Assembly: GCF_007860015.1 (NCBI RefSeq)
Contig: NZ_SJPS01000002.1
Span: 496,898 to 560,897 of the forward strand
Direction of reading: 5' to 3'
DNA length: 64,000 bases
Source: Bythopirellula polymerisocia
GTDB lineage: Bacteria > Planctomycetota > Planctomycetia > Pirellulales > Lacipirellulaceae
Made by a program: the position numbers and the translations under genes. The notes under the pieces are model-generated. The model did no database searches. It was not told the DNA's origin and was given only the letters and a program-made list of their open reading frames with translations. Below are positions 1-10,415 of the stretch, piece by piece. Positions within the stretch are counted from its first letter, which is position 1; every line of letters begins with the position of its first letter.

Positions 1-19
1 TAATTTTTTGACTGCCACC

Positions 20-51
20 CAACGCCCAGGGATTGCAATCCTTGGGCGTTG
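20..51. terminator. 32-bp palindrome, probable bidirectional terminator (copy 1)
   Basis: The half-site CAACGCCCAGGGATTG is followed by its reverse complement with a single change that becomes a G-U wobble in RNA. A T-rich run follows on the plus strand. It lies 37 bases beyond the stop of the minus-strand SPFH gene and would also serve a plus-strand gene entering from the left. An almost identical palindrome lies at 17312-17343. Confidence 0.6.
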
Positions 52-87
52 TTGTTTTTCAACCTGTTTGCCGCGAGGCACGGTTCG

Positions 88-1683
88 TTACTTTCCAGTC
101 TTTTTCGGTGCGTCCTGGATCATCGTGTCGAGCATCGTGCCGATCAGCGCAGTGGTCTCTTGGTCTTTCCCGCCTCCAGCACCACCTACAACCATCACGC
201 GGGGGGTGATTTCGATGTCTCCCTCACCCACGATCTTAAGTAGTTCTAATAGCGCCGCATTGCCGCCACCGATTTGTTCGGCAATCACTCGATAAGCCTC
301 GGACTGGGCCTCCGCCTTGATTTGCACGGCTTGAGCCTCGGCCTCCGCCGCTATGATTTGCTTCTCCTTATCCTTCTCAGCAATCTGCACAGCATAGGCC
401 GCCGTGGCAAGCCGCTTCTCTTCCTCAGCTTCCTGTTCAGTCTTGGTGAGCTGCTTTTTCTGTTCGGCGGCCCGTTGTTGCTCCTTGAAGGTATCTTGCT
501 CTTGAAGGGCAATTTCGCGATCTGTCTGGGTCTTTAAGAGATTTCCGAGGGTTTCCTCGTTTCCAACATCCCCGATGCGGACTCCTGTGATGGTGACGCC
601 GATCTTGTCCATTTCATCCTTGAGCATAGATAAGGACTGCGATTCCTGATGCGATCGCTGCTTGACGTAGTCGAGCGCCTTAACCCCCTCGGCATTGTTG
701 CGGAAGATCGCTCGCACGGCTGAGTTCATAATGCTTCGCAATCCATCTTGATCGTCTCCCACAGTAGCAACCAACAAAGGGGCATTCTCTGGTTTGATTT
801 CAAATTCAATCCGCACGTCAACCGGAAAGGTAAAACCGTCTGAGGTACGGACCATGATTTCACGTTCCTCGTCTCCCCCAGCGCGTGCCCCTTGCTGTGA
901 GGTATAAAGCACGATGTGTTTCTTGGTTGAGACTTTGGTGATTTCATACGCTTTGGTATTTAGATAGTACTGACCTTCGAGCAAGGGCACACGCCAGATA
1001 CCGCGATCGCCACGGGACACCAAATGCCGCGATTCGCCGATCCGAGCTTCGTCTTCCTCTGCACTTGATCTTTCGCCAACATTAGATTTCACAACACCCA
1101 CCGTGGCTTTTTCGATGGTCGTAACCGGAAAGATTTCCAGTTCGTACAGCCTCGGGTTGATGCGGTAGGAACCCGGCTTCAATACCGAAGTCTGAGGCCC
1201 CTTGTAGCCGCCCCCATCACCCAGGAAGAACTCGGCATCTTGTGCCATGAGTCGCTCGTCCTTTTCTTCCCACTCAGGTGCATAAGCCGTGTCGCGAGGC
1301 AATGGTTGGCCATCTGAGGCGTTCAAGATCCCCACGCTCCCAGCAGGAATCTCGTTCACTTCGCCGTATTCGATGTCGTAGATAAAAGGCCAGTACCAAG
1401 GGTGCCAACCCGGTGGCAGTATCTTGGCCTGTAAACCCTTTTCGCCGGAGGTGGCGATGATCTTGCCAGGGGGCAATGAGGTGAAGCCAATATTCTTAGT
1501 CACAATGCCGATCTTGTCTTCGCCCACATAGCGGAATGAAGCGAGTGAGAATCCCGCCAACAACACGAGCAAGGCAAAAGCAAACCCAGCTATACGCAAC
1601 TGGGGGGAGCGCATCTGAGTCGCACTGGCGATAATCATTCCTGCCAGAACCACTCCCAAGATTAAAAAAAGTACAGAGGACAT
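88..1683 (-). CDS. SPFH/band-7 (flotillin-like) membrane protein
   Basis: A 531-residue membrane scaffold of the stomatin/prohibitin/flotillin superfamily, presumed to organise membrane microdomains or membrane proteases. Two hydrophobic stretches occupy about residues 3-20 and 31-50. The band-7 fold follows, starting around the FRYVGEDKIGIV segment, with an inserted charged stretch at about 140-270. A long Glu/Lys/Gln/Ala-rich coiled coil covers about 385-480, and a Gly-rich segment precedes the C-terminus, as in flotillins. The start ATG is the natural one because the first membrane segment begins at once. It stands alone, with the cimA gene divergent 364 bases away. No substrate or partner is visible. 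Confidence 0.85.
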   Translation of the reverse strand: MSSVLFLILGVVLAGMIIASATQMRSPQLRIAGFAFALLVLLAGFSLASFRYVGEDKIGIVTKNIGFTSLPPGKIIATSGEKGLQAKILPPGWHPWYWPFIYDIEYGEVNEIPAGSVGILNASDGQPLPRDTAYAPEWEEKDERLMAQDAEFFLGDGGGYKGPQTSVLKPGSYRINPRLYELEIFPVTTIEKATVGVVKSNVGERSSAEEDEARIGESRHLVSRGDRGIWRVPLLEGQYYLNTKAYEITKVSTKKHIVLYTSQQGARAGGDEEREIMVRTSDGFTFPVDVRIEFEIKPENAPLLVATVGDDQDGLRSIMNSAVRAIFRNNAEGVKALDYVKQRSHQESQSLSMLKDEMDKIGVTITGVRIGDVGNEETLGNLLKTQTDREIALQEQDTFKEQQRAAEQKKQLTKTEQEAEEEKRLATAAYAVQIAEKDKEKQIIAAEAEAQAVQIKAEAQSEAYRVIAEQIGGGNAALLELLKIVGEGDIEITPRVMVVGGAGGGKDQETTALIGTMLDTMIQDAPKKTGK

Positions 1684-2047
1684 GAGTCGTTATCCCTATC
1701 GGTTAAATTGAGCCAATATCGCCGCCACTACAGGGACTAGAGAATCCACTTTCGATGGGCGGTTGATGCTCAAGGGTAGCATAACCGCGGTTTGTTCTCG
1801 GGCATTTCCTCCTCTAGTAGTAGTTTCACCTGCTAATTCGCCTCGCAACCAACGATCTTGCCCTGATTCCGAGGGGTGCCCAGATCCATTTCTAGCGTTT
1901 ATCGGGAAAATTAGGGCTGCTGAACCCATTTTCCTTGGCGACTGTCTACGCTAGGAGCTAGGAAATTCGTTAGAATATCCGGTTCCGTCTTTCCAGCGCA
2001 GGCGGGAATGACGGGTCATTTTAAGGCTCACTAACCCTACAAGACAT
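1684..2047. other. Intergenic region between divergent SPFH and cimA genes
   Basis: No convincing gene is seen. A 77-codon minus-strand frame ending 12 bases before the SPFH start has no recognisable family and looks like chance. At about 1980-2020 there is a segment containing CAGGCGGGAATGACGG, which resembles one arm of the dispersed 'cgtcattcccgcctgcgc' hairpin repeats common in bacterial intergenic DNA. Promoters for both flanking genes must lie here but I cannot place them. Confidence 0.5.
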
Positions 2048-3607
2048 ATGCCACAAATCCAGATCTACGACACGACACTGCGCGACGGTGCCCAGGGCGA
2101 GGGGGTAAACTTCTCTCTCGAGGACAAGGTGCTCATCGCTCATCGACTCGATGAGTTAGGCTTCGATTACGTTGAAGGAGGCTATCCTCTCTCCAATCCC
2201 AAGGATGCCGAATTCTTTCAGCGGATCGCTGCAAGACCATTCAAGCATGCCCGCGTTTGTGCTTTCGGCATGACTCGTCGCCGCGGTGTAAAACCTGCCG
2301 ACGATATTGGAATGAAGGCACTTCTCGATTCACAGGCTCCTGTAATTACGATTGTTGGCAAGACTTCCGATTTCCACGTCAACGAAGTACTCAGTGTCTC
2401 GCTGGAAGAAAATCTCTCAATGATCCGCGACACTGTCGCCTACTTGTGCGGCGAGGGACGCGAGGTCATCTACGATGCCGAACACTTTTTCGACGGCTGG
2501 AAGGCAAACTCCGATTATGCGGCAAAAACGATCCAAGCCGCTTCCGAGGCGGGGGCGTCGATCATCGTCATGTGCGACACCAACGGCGGCACAATGCCCG
2601 AGGAAGTCGCAACTATCACTCGTGAAGCGTCGAGTAAAATCGACAAGCCTCTCGGCATCCACACCCATAATGATTGCGATCTGGCAATCGCCAATTCTCT
2701 CGCCGCAATCGACGCCGGGGCTTCGCAAGTGCAAGGCACCATCAATGGCTTGGGGGAACGCTGTGGCAATGCTGACTTGATCTCGGTAGTTGCCAATTTG
2801 GCCCTCAAGAAGCAAGGTTATCAGGTCTTGCACGATCGTGGGGTCGCACATCTGGCGGAGCTTTCCCGCTACGTGTACGAAATCGCCAACATGCATTTCC
2901 GCGTGAACCAACCCTTTGTCGGTCCCAGTGCATTCGCCCACAAAGGAGGCATGCACGTCCATGCCGTCAACAAAGTCGCTTCAAGTTACGAGCACATCGA
3001 TCCAGCACAGGTTGGTAACGAACGCCGTGTTTTGGTAAGCGAACTCTCAGGCCGCTCCAATATCATCGCCCTGGCAACCAAGATGAATATGCAGGATGAC
3101 AAGGACCTGATGGACCGCGTGCTGCAGCAAGTGGTGGACTTGGAGAATCGCGGCTACCAGTTCGAGGCGGCTGAGGCCTCCTTTGAATTGCTGGTCCGTA
3201 AACTGGCAGGCACACACACTCCGCATTTTGAGCTGGTGCAGTACCACACCAGCGTCGTCAGCCGTGGCGGAGAACCTGTCACCGAGGCGACCATCAAATT
3301 GATCGTCAACGACCAACTCCGCCACGAAGTCGCCGAAGGAGATGGCCCCGTGAACGCGTTGGACGCAGCCCTACGAAAAGCACTCAACGGATTGTTCCCC
3401 ACCTTGAACAAGATGCATCTGGTTGACTACAAAGTCCGCGTCATCAATTCCGACGCCGCCACAGCGGCCAGCGTGCGGGTCGTCATCGAGAGCCGCGACG
3501 AATCTGATACCTGGGGCACGGTCGGAGTTCACGAGAATGTGATTGAGGCGAGTTGGCAGGCCTTAGTAGATAGTATCGAATACAAATTATGCAAAGAGGA
3601 TACGTAA
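2048..3607 (+). CDS. cimA: (R)-citramalate synthase
   Basis: Condenses acetyl-CoA with pyruvate to (R)-citramalate, the entry to the threonine-independent isoleucine route. The 519-residue length fits CimA. The HMGL-like TIM barrel opens with the metal-binding DTTLRDGAQGEG motif at residues 8-19, where related isopropylmalate synthases usually read DG-QSPG. It carries the HTHND ligand motif near residue 218 and the NGLGERCGNADL segment soon after. The C-terminal ~130 residues match the LeuA-type dimerisation/allosteric domain, so feedback control by a branched-chain amino acid is likely. The plus-strand valS gene follows after 94 bases, but linked transcription is uncertain. Confidence 0.93.
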   Translation: MPQIQIYDTTLRDGAQGEGVNFSLEDKVLIAHRLDELGFDYVEGGYPLSNPKDAEFFQRIAARPFKHARVCAFGMTRRRGVKPADDIGMKALLDSQAPVITIVGKTSDFHVNEVLSVSLEENLSMIRDTVAYLCGEGREVIYDAEHFFDGWKANSDYAAKTIQAASEAGASIIVMCDTNGGTMPEEVATITREASSKIDKPLGIHTHNDCDLAIANSLAAIDAGASQVQGTINGLGERCGNADLISVVANLALKKQGYQVLHDRGVAHLAELSRYVYEIANMHFRVNQPFVGPSAFAHKGGMHVHAVNKVASSYEHIDPAQVGNERRVLVSELSGRSNIIALATKMNMQDDKDLMDRVLQQVVDLENRGYQFEAAEASFELLVRKLAGTHTPHFELVQYHTSVVSRGGEPVTEATIKLIVNDQLRHEVAEGDGPVNALDAALRKALNGLFPTLNKMHLVDYKVRVINSDAATAASVRVVIESRDESDTWGTVGVHENVIEASWQALVDSIEYKLCKEDT

Positions 3608-3701
3608 TTTCTGTCACCGAGGGCATCGAGACACGAAGCCACTCATGCTTTATACTCACTGCATCTTCAACATTTTCGTGATTTTCCAGTGACTTTATAT
3701 C

Positions 3702-6700
3702 ATGACCAACGACACGATGTCAGATTCGCCGCCCACAGAGCTTCCCTCTCACTACGACCACCAAGCCGCCCAGGAAAAATGGTACACATTTTGGGAACAG
3801 CAAGGCTTTTTTCATGCGGACGCCAACAGTAAAAAGCCGCCGTTTTCGATTGTGATTCCGCCGCCGAATGTGACGGGGGCACTGCATCTGGGGCATGCGC
3901 TCAATAACACACTGCAAGACATCCTCTGCCGCATGAAGCGGATGCAGGGTTTTAATGTGCTCTGGATGCCGGGGACCGACCACGCGGGGATCGCCACGCA
4001 GGCTGTCGTCGAGCGGCGGCTGTTGGAAGAAGAAGGCAAGTCGCGACACGATCTGGGACGTGAAGGCTTGGTGGACCGTATCTGGGAGTGGAAGGCCCAA
4101 TACGAGAAGCGGATCCTTGGCCAGCTTAAGCAACTCGGCTGTAGCTGCGACTGGGAGCGGACCCGTTTCACGCTGGACGATCAATGTGCCCGGGCTGTGC
4201 GCGAGACGTTTTTCAAACTCTTTGCCGACAACAAAATCTACCGTGGCAAGCGGCTCGTGAACTGGGACACCTATCTACAAACTGCCGTCAGCGACGACGA
4301 GGTCTTCCACGAAGTCACCAAGGGTCATTTCTGGCATTTCAATTATCCTGTGGTCGACCCTAAGCCGGGCGAGCCGACACATGTCACGATCGCCACCACA
4401 CGCCCCGAAACGATGCTCGGCGACACGGCGGTCGCTGTTCACCCCGACCCCGCGGCGGCGTTTGACAAGCTCAGCACCGAACTCCGCGAGAAAATCATCG
4501 CTGCCAGCGCCAAGGAAAAAGGTGAACTCGATGAGGAAGCCACTCTGCTGTTGGAACGCCGCGCCAAAATGCTTCCGCAGCTTGAGATACTCCGCGGCAT
4601 GGCTTTACGGGGTGTTAAGCTTGAGTTGCCCCTGACTGGCCGCACGATCCCGCTCATCTGCGACGAATGGGCCAAGCCCGAACTCGGCTCCGGCTGTGTA
4701 AAGATTACCCCCGCGCACGATGAAAACGACTATCAGGTCTGGCAGCGGAATCTTGAGATCGGCGCGATCAACATCCTTAACCGCGACGGCACACTCAATG
4801 ACAGCGTGCCCGAAAAATATCGCGGCCTAACGATGAAAAAGGCCCGTGCGGCGGTCGTGGAGGATATGGAGACTGCGGGGTTGCTTGTTGAGATCGAAGA
4901 TCGCGAAATCGACCTCGCCCACAGCGACCGGAGCAAGACGCCCATTGAACCGTACCTCGCCGATCAGTGGTTTGTGAAGATGGACGAGTTGGCGCAGTCG
5001 GCAATGGATGCCGTCACCGATGAGCGAGTCAAGATTTTTCCTGAACGATACACGAAGACTTATCTCGACTGGCTCAGTGAAAAGCGTGATTGGCCTGTGG
5101 GGCGTCAATTATGGTGGGGACATCGAATACCGGTGTGGCACAATTTGGTTGAGCCAAAATCGGAACTTGAAGCTTGCAATATCCCGGAGGAAATGTTTGT
5201 AGAAGCGCGAGATCAATTACGTCTTTATCTGGTAGCTGCAGGGTTTTCGGAGGAAGATTTCAGAATCGAATTTGATGATGTGTACATGCGCCTATGTATC
5301 AAAAATCCTAAAGTCGATGACGCAATTAATGCACTCAACAAATATTTCCAGGGCGGCTTAGATGCAGTCAAGCCCGGAAGAGTCCATGATGCCTCAAGCC
5401 CGATTCTTACATTTGTGCCTGGGTTTAAGGCTGCATCCGATGCGGCAAAACAAATTACTCGATTTGGGAAATTCGTCCGCGAAGAGGAAGTCCTCGACAC
5501 TTGGTTCTCTTCTGCACTCTGGCCGCACTCGACGCTTGGTTGGCCGAATGAAACTCCCGAGCTCAAGACATTCTATCCCACCAGCGTACTCATCACCTCG
5601 CGGGATATTATCACGCTCTGGGTCGCGCGGATGGTGCTGGCGGGGCTGTACAACATGGATGAAGTCCCGTTCCCCGAGGTGTTTATTCATCCGAAGATCC
5701 TCGATGGCTACGGCGAAACGATGTCGAAGTCGAAAGGGAACGGCGTCGATCCGCTCGACGTGATCGACAAATTTGGGGCCGACTCGCTGCGGTTTGGGCT
5801 GGCGTATCTCACCACCGAAACACAGGACGTGCGGCTACCCGTGGAGTTTGAATGTCCCCATTGCCAGGCACTCATCCCTCAGACGAAGAAGAATCGCACC
5901 CTGCCCCGGGTCGAGTGCGACAAATGCGGCAAACCGTTTGGCACCCAATGGGCTCAGTCGCACGGATCGGCAGAAGATCAAGCGTTACCCCGCGGGGCGG
6001 CGGTGAGCGAACGGTTTGAACTGGGCCGCAACTTCTGCAACAAGTTATGGAATGCCTCGCGATTTGCGCTGATGAATCTCGCGGATTACAAAACTTCCGC
6101 CAATGGCAATCTTGTGGCGGACGATTTGCTGCTCGAGGATCGCTGGCTGTTGTCGCGGTTGGCGACAGTAACAGGCGAAGTGACGGCTGCACTGGAGTCG
6201 TATCACTTTGCCGACGCAGCACGGGCACTTTACGGCTTTGCCTGGGATGAGTTTTGCAGTTTCTATGTCGAGATGTCCAAGGCACGTTTTGCTGTAGCAG
6301 AGCAACGAGCGACTGCGCAGCGGGTGATGGCGTATGCCCTGGATACGTTGCTCAGACTCTTGCACCCGATGGTACCTTTCTTGACCGAGGAGGTGTGGCA
6401 TCTGTTGGGTGAGGTTGCACCGGAGCGCGGGCTCACTGACCCGCAAACGGCGGGAGAGAGTGTTTGTGTTGCCCAGTGGCCAACAGTGAAAGAAACTTGT
6501 ATCGACAAAGCGATTGAGGCACAATTCGCCCAGTTCCAAACTGTGATGGGTGCTGTGCGAAATATTCGACAAGAGAAAAACATCCCTCCCCGCACTCCGA
6601 TCAAATTCTCTGTGAGGTGTGATGAAGAAGCGATCGCACTACTCCAACCCATGGAGCCTTACTTCGCTTCGATGGCAGGTGCAACGGCAACTGACTGGGG

Positions 6701-6983
6701 GCCCAAGGTGACGCCCCCCGAGCGCGTGGCTAGCAAACCACTCGAAGGAATGGAAGTGCATGTCGACATCAGCGAGTTCTTCGATGTCGCCGCCGAGCGA
6801 ACTCGACTTGAAAAGGAACGCGACCAACTCGCCAAGTTCGTCCAATCCATAGAGGGAAACCTTGGCAACGAGAACTTTGTGAAAAACGCCCCCGCCGCCG
6901 TAGTTGAGCAACAGCGGGAAAAGCTAATTGAGGTCCAGGGACAATTTCAAGCAGTCGAATCGGCGCTGGGGAAGCTTGGCTAG
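3702..6983 (+). CDS. valS: Valyl-tRNA synthetase with lineage-specific insertions
   Basis: Charges tRNA-Val in the cytoplasm (class Ia synthetase). HLGH (62-65) and MSKSK (about 674-678) are the ATP-binding signatures. The editing domain, the anticodon-binding domain and the C-terminal coiled-coil arm (last ~70 residues) are all present. At 1093 residues it is longer than the ~950 of Escherichia coli ValS. Two insertions account for most of this. One is about 75 extra residues between GHRIPVW (about 473) and the EEVLDTWFSS motif (about 592), with visibly more A+T-rich codons. The other is a CPHC...CDKC zinc-ribbon-like insert at about 718-745. An ATG five codons downstream (MSDSPP) is an alternative start. 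Confidence 0.95.
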   Translation: MTNDTMSDSPPTELPSHYDHQAAQEKWYTFWEQQGFFHADANSKKPPFSIVIPPPNVTGALHLGHALNNTLQDILCRMKRMQGFNVLWMPGTDHAGIATQAVVERRLLEEEGKSRHDLGREGLVDRIWEWKAQYEKRILGQLKQLGCSCDWERTRFTLDDQCARAVRETFFKLFADNKIYRGKRLVNWDTYLQTAVSDDEVFHEVTKGHFWHFNYPVVDPKPGEPTHVTIATTRPETMLGDTAVAVHPDPAAAFDKLSTELREKIIAASAKEKGELDEEATLLLERRAKMLPQLEILRGMALRGVKLELPLTGRTIPLICDEWAKPELGSGCVKITPAHDENDYQVWQRNLEIGAINILNRDGTLNDSVPEKYRGLTMKKARAAVVEDMETAGLLVEIEDREIDLAHSDRSKTPIEPYLADQWFVKMDELAQSAMDAVTDERVKIFPERYTKTYLDWLSEKRDWPVGRQLWWGHRIPVWHNLVEPKSELEACNIPEEMFVEARDQLRLYLVAAGFSEEDFRIEFDDVYMRLCIKNPKVDDAINALNKYFQGGLDAVKPGRVHDASSPILTFVPGFKAASDAAKQITRFGKFVREEEVLDTWFSSALWPHSTLGWPNETPELKTFYPTSVLITSRDIITLWVARMVLAGLYNMDEVPFPEVFIHPKILDGYGETMSKSKGNGVDPLDVIDKFGADSLRFGLAYLTTETQDVRLPVEFECPHCQALIPQTKKNRTLPRVECDKCGKPFGTQWAQSHGSAEDQALPRGAAVSERFELGRNFCNKLWNASRFALMNLADYKTSANGNLVADDLLLEDRWLLSRLATVTGEVTAALESYHFADAARALYGFAWDEFCSFYVEMSKARFAVAEQRATAQRVMAYALDTLLRLLHPMVPFLTEEVWHLLGEVAPERGLTDPQTAGESVCVAQWPTVKETCIDKAIEAQFAQFQTVMGAVRNIRQEKNIPPRTPIKFSVRCDEEAIALLQPMEPYFASMAGATATDWGPKVTPPERVASKPLEGMEVHVDISEFFDVAAERTRLEKERDQLAKFVQSIEGNLGNENFVKNAPAAVVEQQREKLIEVQGQFQAVESALGKLG

Positions 6984-7015
6984 ATCTACTCGAAACACAA
7001 GAGGGAGTTTTTACT

Positions 7016-8323
7016 ATGACTAAATTCATTCGTACCCTCGGAATAGTTGCTCTCACGGTATACTTGAGTTGTCATTTCAATAAAAATGCTTTGGGAACTG
7101 ATACCTTTGACCTACAAGCGAACGATGGGCGACAGTGGTATCGTGGCAACATGCACACGCATTCCCATTGGAGTGACGGCGACGACTATCTGGACAATAT
7201 CGCCCTCTGGTACCGGGATAATGGCTACCAGTTCCTGGTATTCACCGACCATAATGTGCTTTCCAACACAGAGCGATGGATCGATGTGGAATCCAGCAAA
7301 GGTGGTGTAGCTGCCTTTGAGAAATTCAAATCCCAGTTCCCTAAACAAGCTCAGGAACGGACCAACGCAGAGGGCAAGCAAGAGGCACGCTTGAACACCT
7401 TTCAGGAAGTAGCCAGCCGCCTCGATATTCCCGGCAAGTATCTCTTAGTTCAAGGCGAAGAGATCAGCGACAAATTTGAAGATGCGCCAATCCATCTCAA
7501 TGCCAGCAATATTCAGGAGTTAATTCCCCCGATGCGTGGGGGCAGTGTTGCCGAAACGATTCAAAACAATATCCGCGCTGTACTGAGCCAACGCGAAAAG
7601 ACCGGCGAACCCATGGTGGTTCATGTCAATCATCCCAACTTTGGCTATGGTCTCACCGCCGAAGACATGATGCTCATTCGCGGCGAACAGTTCTTCGAGG
7701 TTTACAATGGCCACCCTGGGGTCAATGACCAGGGTGATTCCTTGCACGCTAGTTGCGACCGAATCTGGGACATCCTTTTGACTGGCCGTCTGGGAGAGTT
7801 CCAATTGCCTGTGCTGTATGGTCTGGCGACGGATGATTCGCACGACCATCACAATTTTGGCGAGACAAAAAGCAATCCCGGCCGGGGGTGGGTGATGGTC
7901 TTAGCAAAAGACCTGTCCATCGAATCGCTCATCGAAGCATTGGAGTCAGGGCAGTTCTATGCCTCCAGCGGAGTAACTTTACGACGCATTGCCGTCACGC
8001 CACAGGAGTTCTCGGTGGAAGTCGAACCAGTTGAAGGCGAAGAGTACACAATCGAGTTCATCGGCACACGCAAGGGATACAATTGGTCGAGCGAGCCCGT
8101 TGTCAACGAGAACGGCGAAGAAGTTCGCACCACACATCGCTATAGCGATGCCATCGGAGAAACCTTGTCCACCGTGCGCGGACCGCAAGCGAGTTACAAG
8201 TTTCAAGGGGACGAACTCTATGTGCGGGCTCGCGTTACTTCGTCGGCAAAATCTGCGAACTCATCAATTCAAGATGGTCCAAAACAAGCTTGGTGTCAGC
8301 CAGTAGTACTCAAAGCGCGGTGA
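7016..8323 (+). CDS. Exported PHP-domain metal-dependent phosphoesterase-like protein
   Basis: A 435-residue protein of the polymerase and histidinol phosphatase (PHP) superfamily, whose members hydrolyse phosphoesters with two or three metal ions. The N-terminal ~27 residues form a signal peptide. The metal-binding motifs follow: HTHSHWSDGDD near residue 44, FTDHN near 77, the QGEE glutamate near 144, HVNHPN near 205, and TDDSHDHHN near 275. The C-terminal ~120 residues look like a beta-sandwich. The start is supported by a GGGAG sequence 8 bases before the ATG. The gene follows valS by 32 bases and converges on acs with only 6 bases between stops. The physiological substrate is unknown. Confidence 0.8.
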   Translation: MTKFIRTLGIVALTVYLSCHFNKNALGTDTFDLQANDGRQWYRGNMHTHSHWSDGDDYLDNIALWYRDNGYQFLVFTDHNVLSNTERWIDVESSKGGVAAFEKFKSQFPKQAQERTNAEGKQEARLNTFQEVASRLDIPGKYLLVQGEEISDKFEDAPIHLNASNIQELIPPMRGGSVAETIQNNIRAVLSQREKTGEPMVVHVNHPNFGYGLTAEDMMLIRGEQFFEVYNGHPGVNDQGDSLHASCDRIWDILLTGRLGEFQLPVLYGLATDDSHDHHNFGETKSNPGRGWVMVLAKDLSIESLIEALESGQFYASSGVTLRRIAVTPQEFSVEVEPVEGEEYTIEFIGTRKGYNWSSEPVVNENGEEVRTTHRYSDAIGETLSTVRGPQASYKFQGDELYVRARVTSSAKSANSSIQDGPKQAWCQPVVLKAR

Positions 8324-8329
8324 GCAGCG

Positions 8330-10285
8330 TTATTCTTCCTCACGCAGACTCGCCAGCACGGTGTAATCCTCCAGCGTTGTCGTATCACCGACCGTTTCCT
8401 TCCCCGCTGCGATGTCTTTCAAGAGCCGGCGCATGATCTTTCCGCTGCGTGTTTTAGGAAGACTATTGGTAAAACGAATGTCGTCCGGCTGAGCGAGGGC
8501 TCCGATTTCCTTGCGGACATGCTGCTTGAGGGCGCTGCGAAGTTCGTCGCTAGGCTCAACATTTTTCAAAGTCACGAATACGGCGACCGCCTCACCTTTA
8601 AGATCATCTGGTCGCCCGACCGCCGCGGCCTCCGCTACGTTGGGGTGTGAAACGAGCGCGCTTTCAATTTCAATCGTGCTCAAGCGATGCCCTGAAACAT
8701 TCAACACGTCGTCGATGCGACCCATGATCCAGTAGTAGCCATCGTCATCGCAACGGGCATTGTCCCCCGCGAGATATTTTCCCTGCACCTTGCTCCAATA
8801 AACTTCCTTGTACCGGTCATCGTCGCCCCAGATTCCACGGAGCATCCCAGGCCAGGGGTGTGCGATCGTGAGCCAACCTCCTTGGTTGGCACCCACCAAC
8901 TTACCCGACTCGTCTACAATCTCAGGAATGATTCCCGGCAACGGCTTCGTGCAACTCCCCGGTTTAGTAGGAATCGCACCCGGCAGCGGGCTCATCATGA
9001 TCCCCCCCGTCTCGGTCTGCCACCAGGTATCAACAATCGGACAGCGTTCGCCGCCGATCTTCTTGTGGTACCACATCCAAGCCTCGGGGTTGATCCCTTC
9101 CCCAACGGTACCCAACAGCCGCAGGCTCGAGAGATCGTGCTTCTCGACGTGCTCGTCCCCCCATTTAATAAATGCCCGGATGGCTGTCGGGGCCGTGTAG
9201 AAAATCGAGACTTTGTACTTCTCAACAATCTCCCAAAAACGGCCTTCGTCCGGAAAGTTCGGCGCACCTTCATACATCAGGCACGTCGCACCCGCTGAAA
9301 GTGGGCCATAAACCACGTAGCTATGGCCAGTTACCCATCCGCAGTCGGCAGTACACCAAAAAACGTCGTCCTCGCGATGATCGAATACCCATTGAAAAGT
9401 TTTCTTAGCAAACAGATTGTACCCGGCAGTCGTATGTTTAATCCCCTTTGGTTTTCCTGTCGAACCGCTTGTGTAAAGTATAAACAGCGGTGCTTCGCTA
9501 TCGAGCGGCGTAGCAGGACAGTCGTCAGATGCCTTCGCCATGAGATCACGCCACCAATGATCTCGACCGGACTTCATCTCGACTGCTTCGTTGACGCGGT
9601 TGAGCACGATGCAATGTTCAACTGAAGGCGACTTCGCTAGCGCTTCGTCGACAGTTTGCTTCAGTGGTAGCGCCTTCCCGCGACGCCAAGCAGCATCGGC
9701 AGTAATTTGCACTTTTGCCTGGGCATCATTATTGCGGTCGGCAATCGCCTCAGCGGAAAAGCCGGCAAAAATCACTGAATGGATTGCCCCGATCCGTGCG
9801 CAGGCCAACATGGCGATCGCCAGCTCTGGCACCATCGGCATATAGATTGAAACCACATCTCCCTCGCCGACGCCGAGTGATTTCAGGCAGTTGGCAAACT
9901 TAGAGACCTCTCGATGCAGTTCCGCATACGTGAGCTGGCGGCTATCCCCCGGCTCTCCCTCCCAGAGAATGGCGACTCGGTCCCCCTGCCCCGCCGCGAC
10001 CTGAGCATCGAGGCAATTGTAGCTCGCATTCGTCTTACCTCCAACAAACCACTCAGCGAACGGTTCCTTCCAGTTGAGTGCTTCGGTAAAAGGCTCAAAC
10101 CAATGCAACTCTTCGCGTGCCAATTCTCCCCAAAAATTCGCCGGATCTGCTGCAGCCTTGTTCCACAGAGCCTCATACTCCGCAAGCGACTTGATCCGCG
10201 CTTTGTCCGAAAAACTGGGCCGCGGCGGAAACAACCGCGATTCCTGCATGACTGTATCAATCTGTCTGCCCGTTTGGCTCGTCAT
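8330..10285 (-). CDS. acs: Acetyl-CoA synthetase (AMP-forming)
   Basis: Activates acetate through acetyl-AMP to acetyl-CoA. The 651-residue length is standard. The phosphate-binding loop [16 protein letters not shown] lies near residue 273, the adenylate motif [10 protein letters not shown] near 418, and the A8 hinge region ([20 protein letters not shown]) near 526. The C-terminal [11 protein letters not shown] segment contains the catalytic lysine that is acetylated in the family, so control by reversible Lys acetylation is likely. An AGGAG sequence 8 bases before the ATG supports the start. It is monocistronic and convergent with the PHP gene. Confidence 0.96.
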   Translation of the reverse strand: MTSQTGRQIDTVMQESRLFPPRPSFSDKARIKSLAEYEALWNKAAADPANFWGELAREELHWFEPFTEALNWKEPFAEWFVGGKTNASYNCLDAQVAAGQGDRVAILWEGEPGDSRQLTYAELHREVSKFANCLKSLGVGEGDVVSIYMPMVPELAIAMLACARIGAIHSVIFAGFSAEAIADRNNDAQAKVQITADAAWRRGKALPLKQTVDEALAKSPSVEHCIVLNRVNEAVEMKSGRDHWWRDLMAKASDDCPATPLDSEAPLFILYTSGSTGKPKGIKHTTAGYNLFAKKTFQWVFDHREDDVFWCTADCGWVTGHSYVVYGPLSAGATCLMYEGAPNFPDEGRFWEIVEKYKVSIFYTAPTAIRAFIKWGDEHVEKHDLSSLRLLGTVGEGINPEAWMWYHKKIGGERCPIVDTWWQTETGGIMMSPLPGAIPTKPGSCTKPLPGIIPEIVDESGKLVGANQGGWLTIAHPWPGMLRGIWGDDDRYKEVYWSKVQGKYLAGDNARCDDDGYYWIMGRIDDVLNVSGHRLSTIEIESALVSHPNVAEAAAVGRPDDLKGEAVAVFVTLKNVEPSDELRSALKQHVRKEIGALAQPDDIRFTNSLPKTRSGKIMRRLLKDIAAGKETVGDTTTLEDYTVLASLREEE

Positions 10286-10415
10286 GAGAAAAGACTCCTG
10301 CCTAAATCGTGAAAAGGGACCGTTTATCGAACCCCTGATCTTACAGGACTGGGCAAATATTTCCAGTTGTGCTTTGCTCTGATTCTACAGAAATGCAAAG
10401 AGAGCATCAGGAAAA

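Noticed and set aside
1696..1929. Small minus-strand frame directly upstream of the SPFH gene
   Set aside because: No recognisable domain, composition or ribosome-binding site; likely chance.
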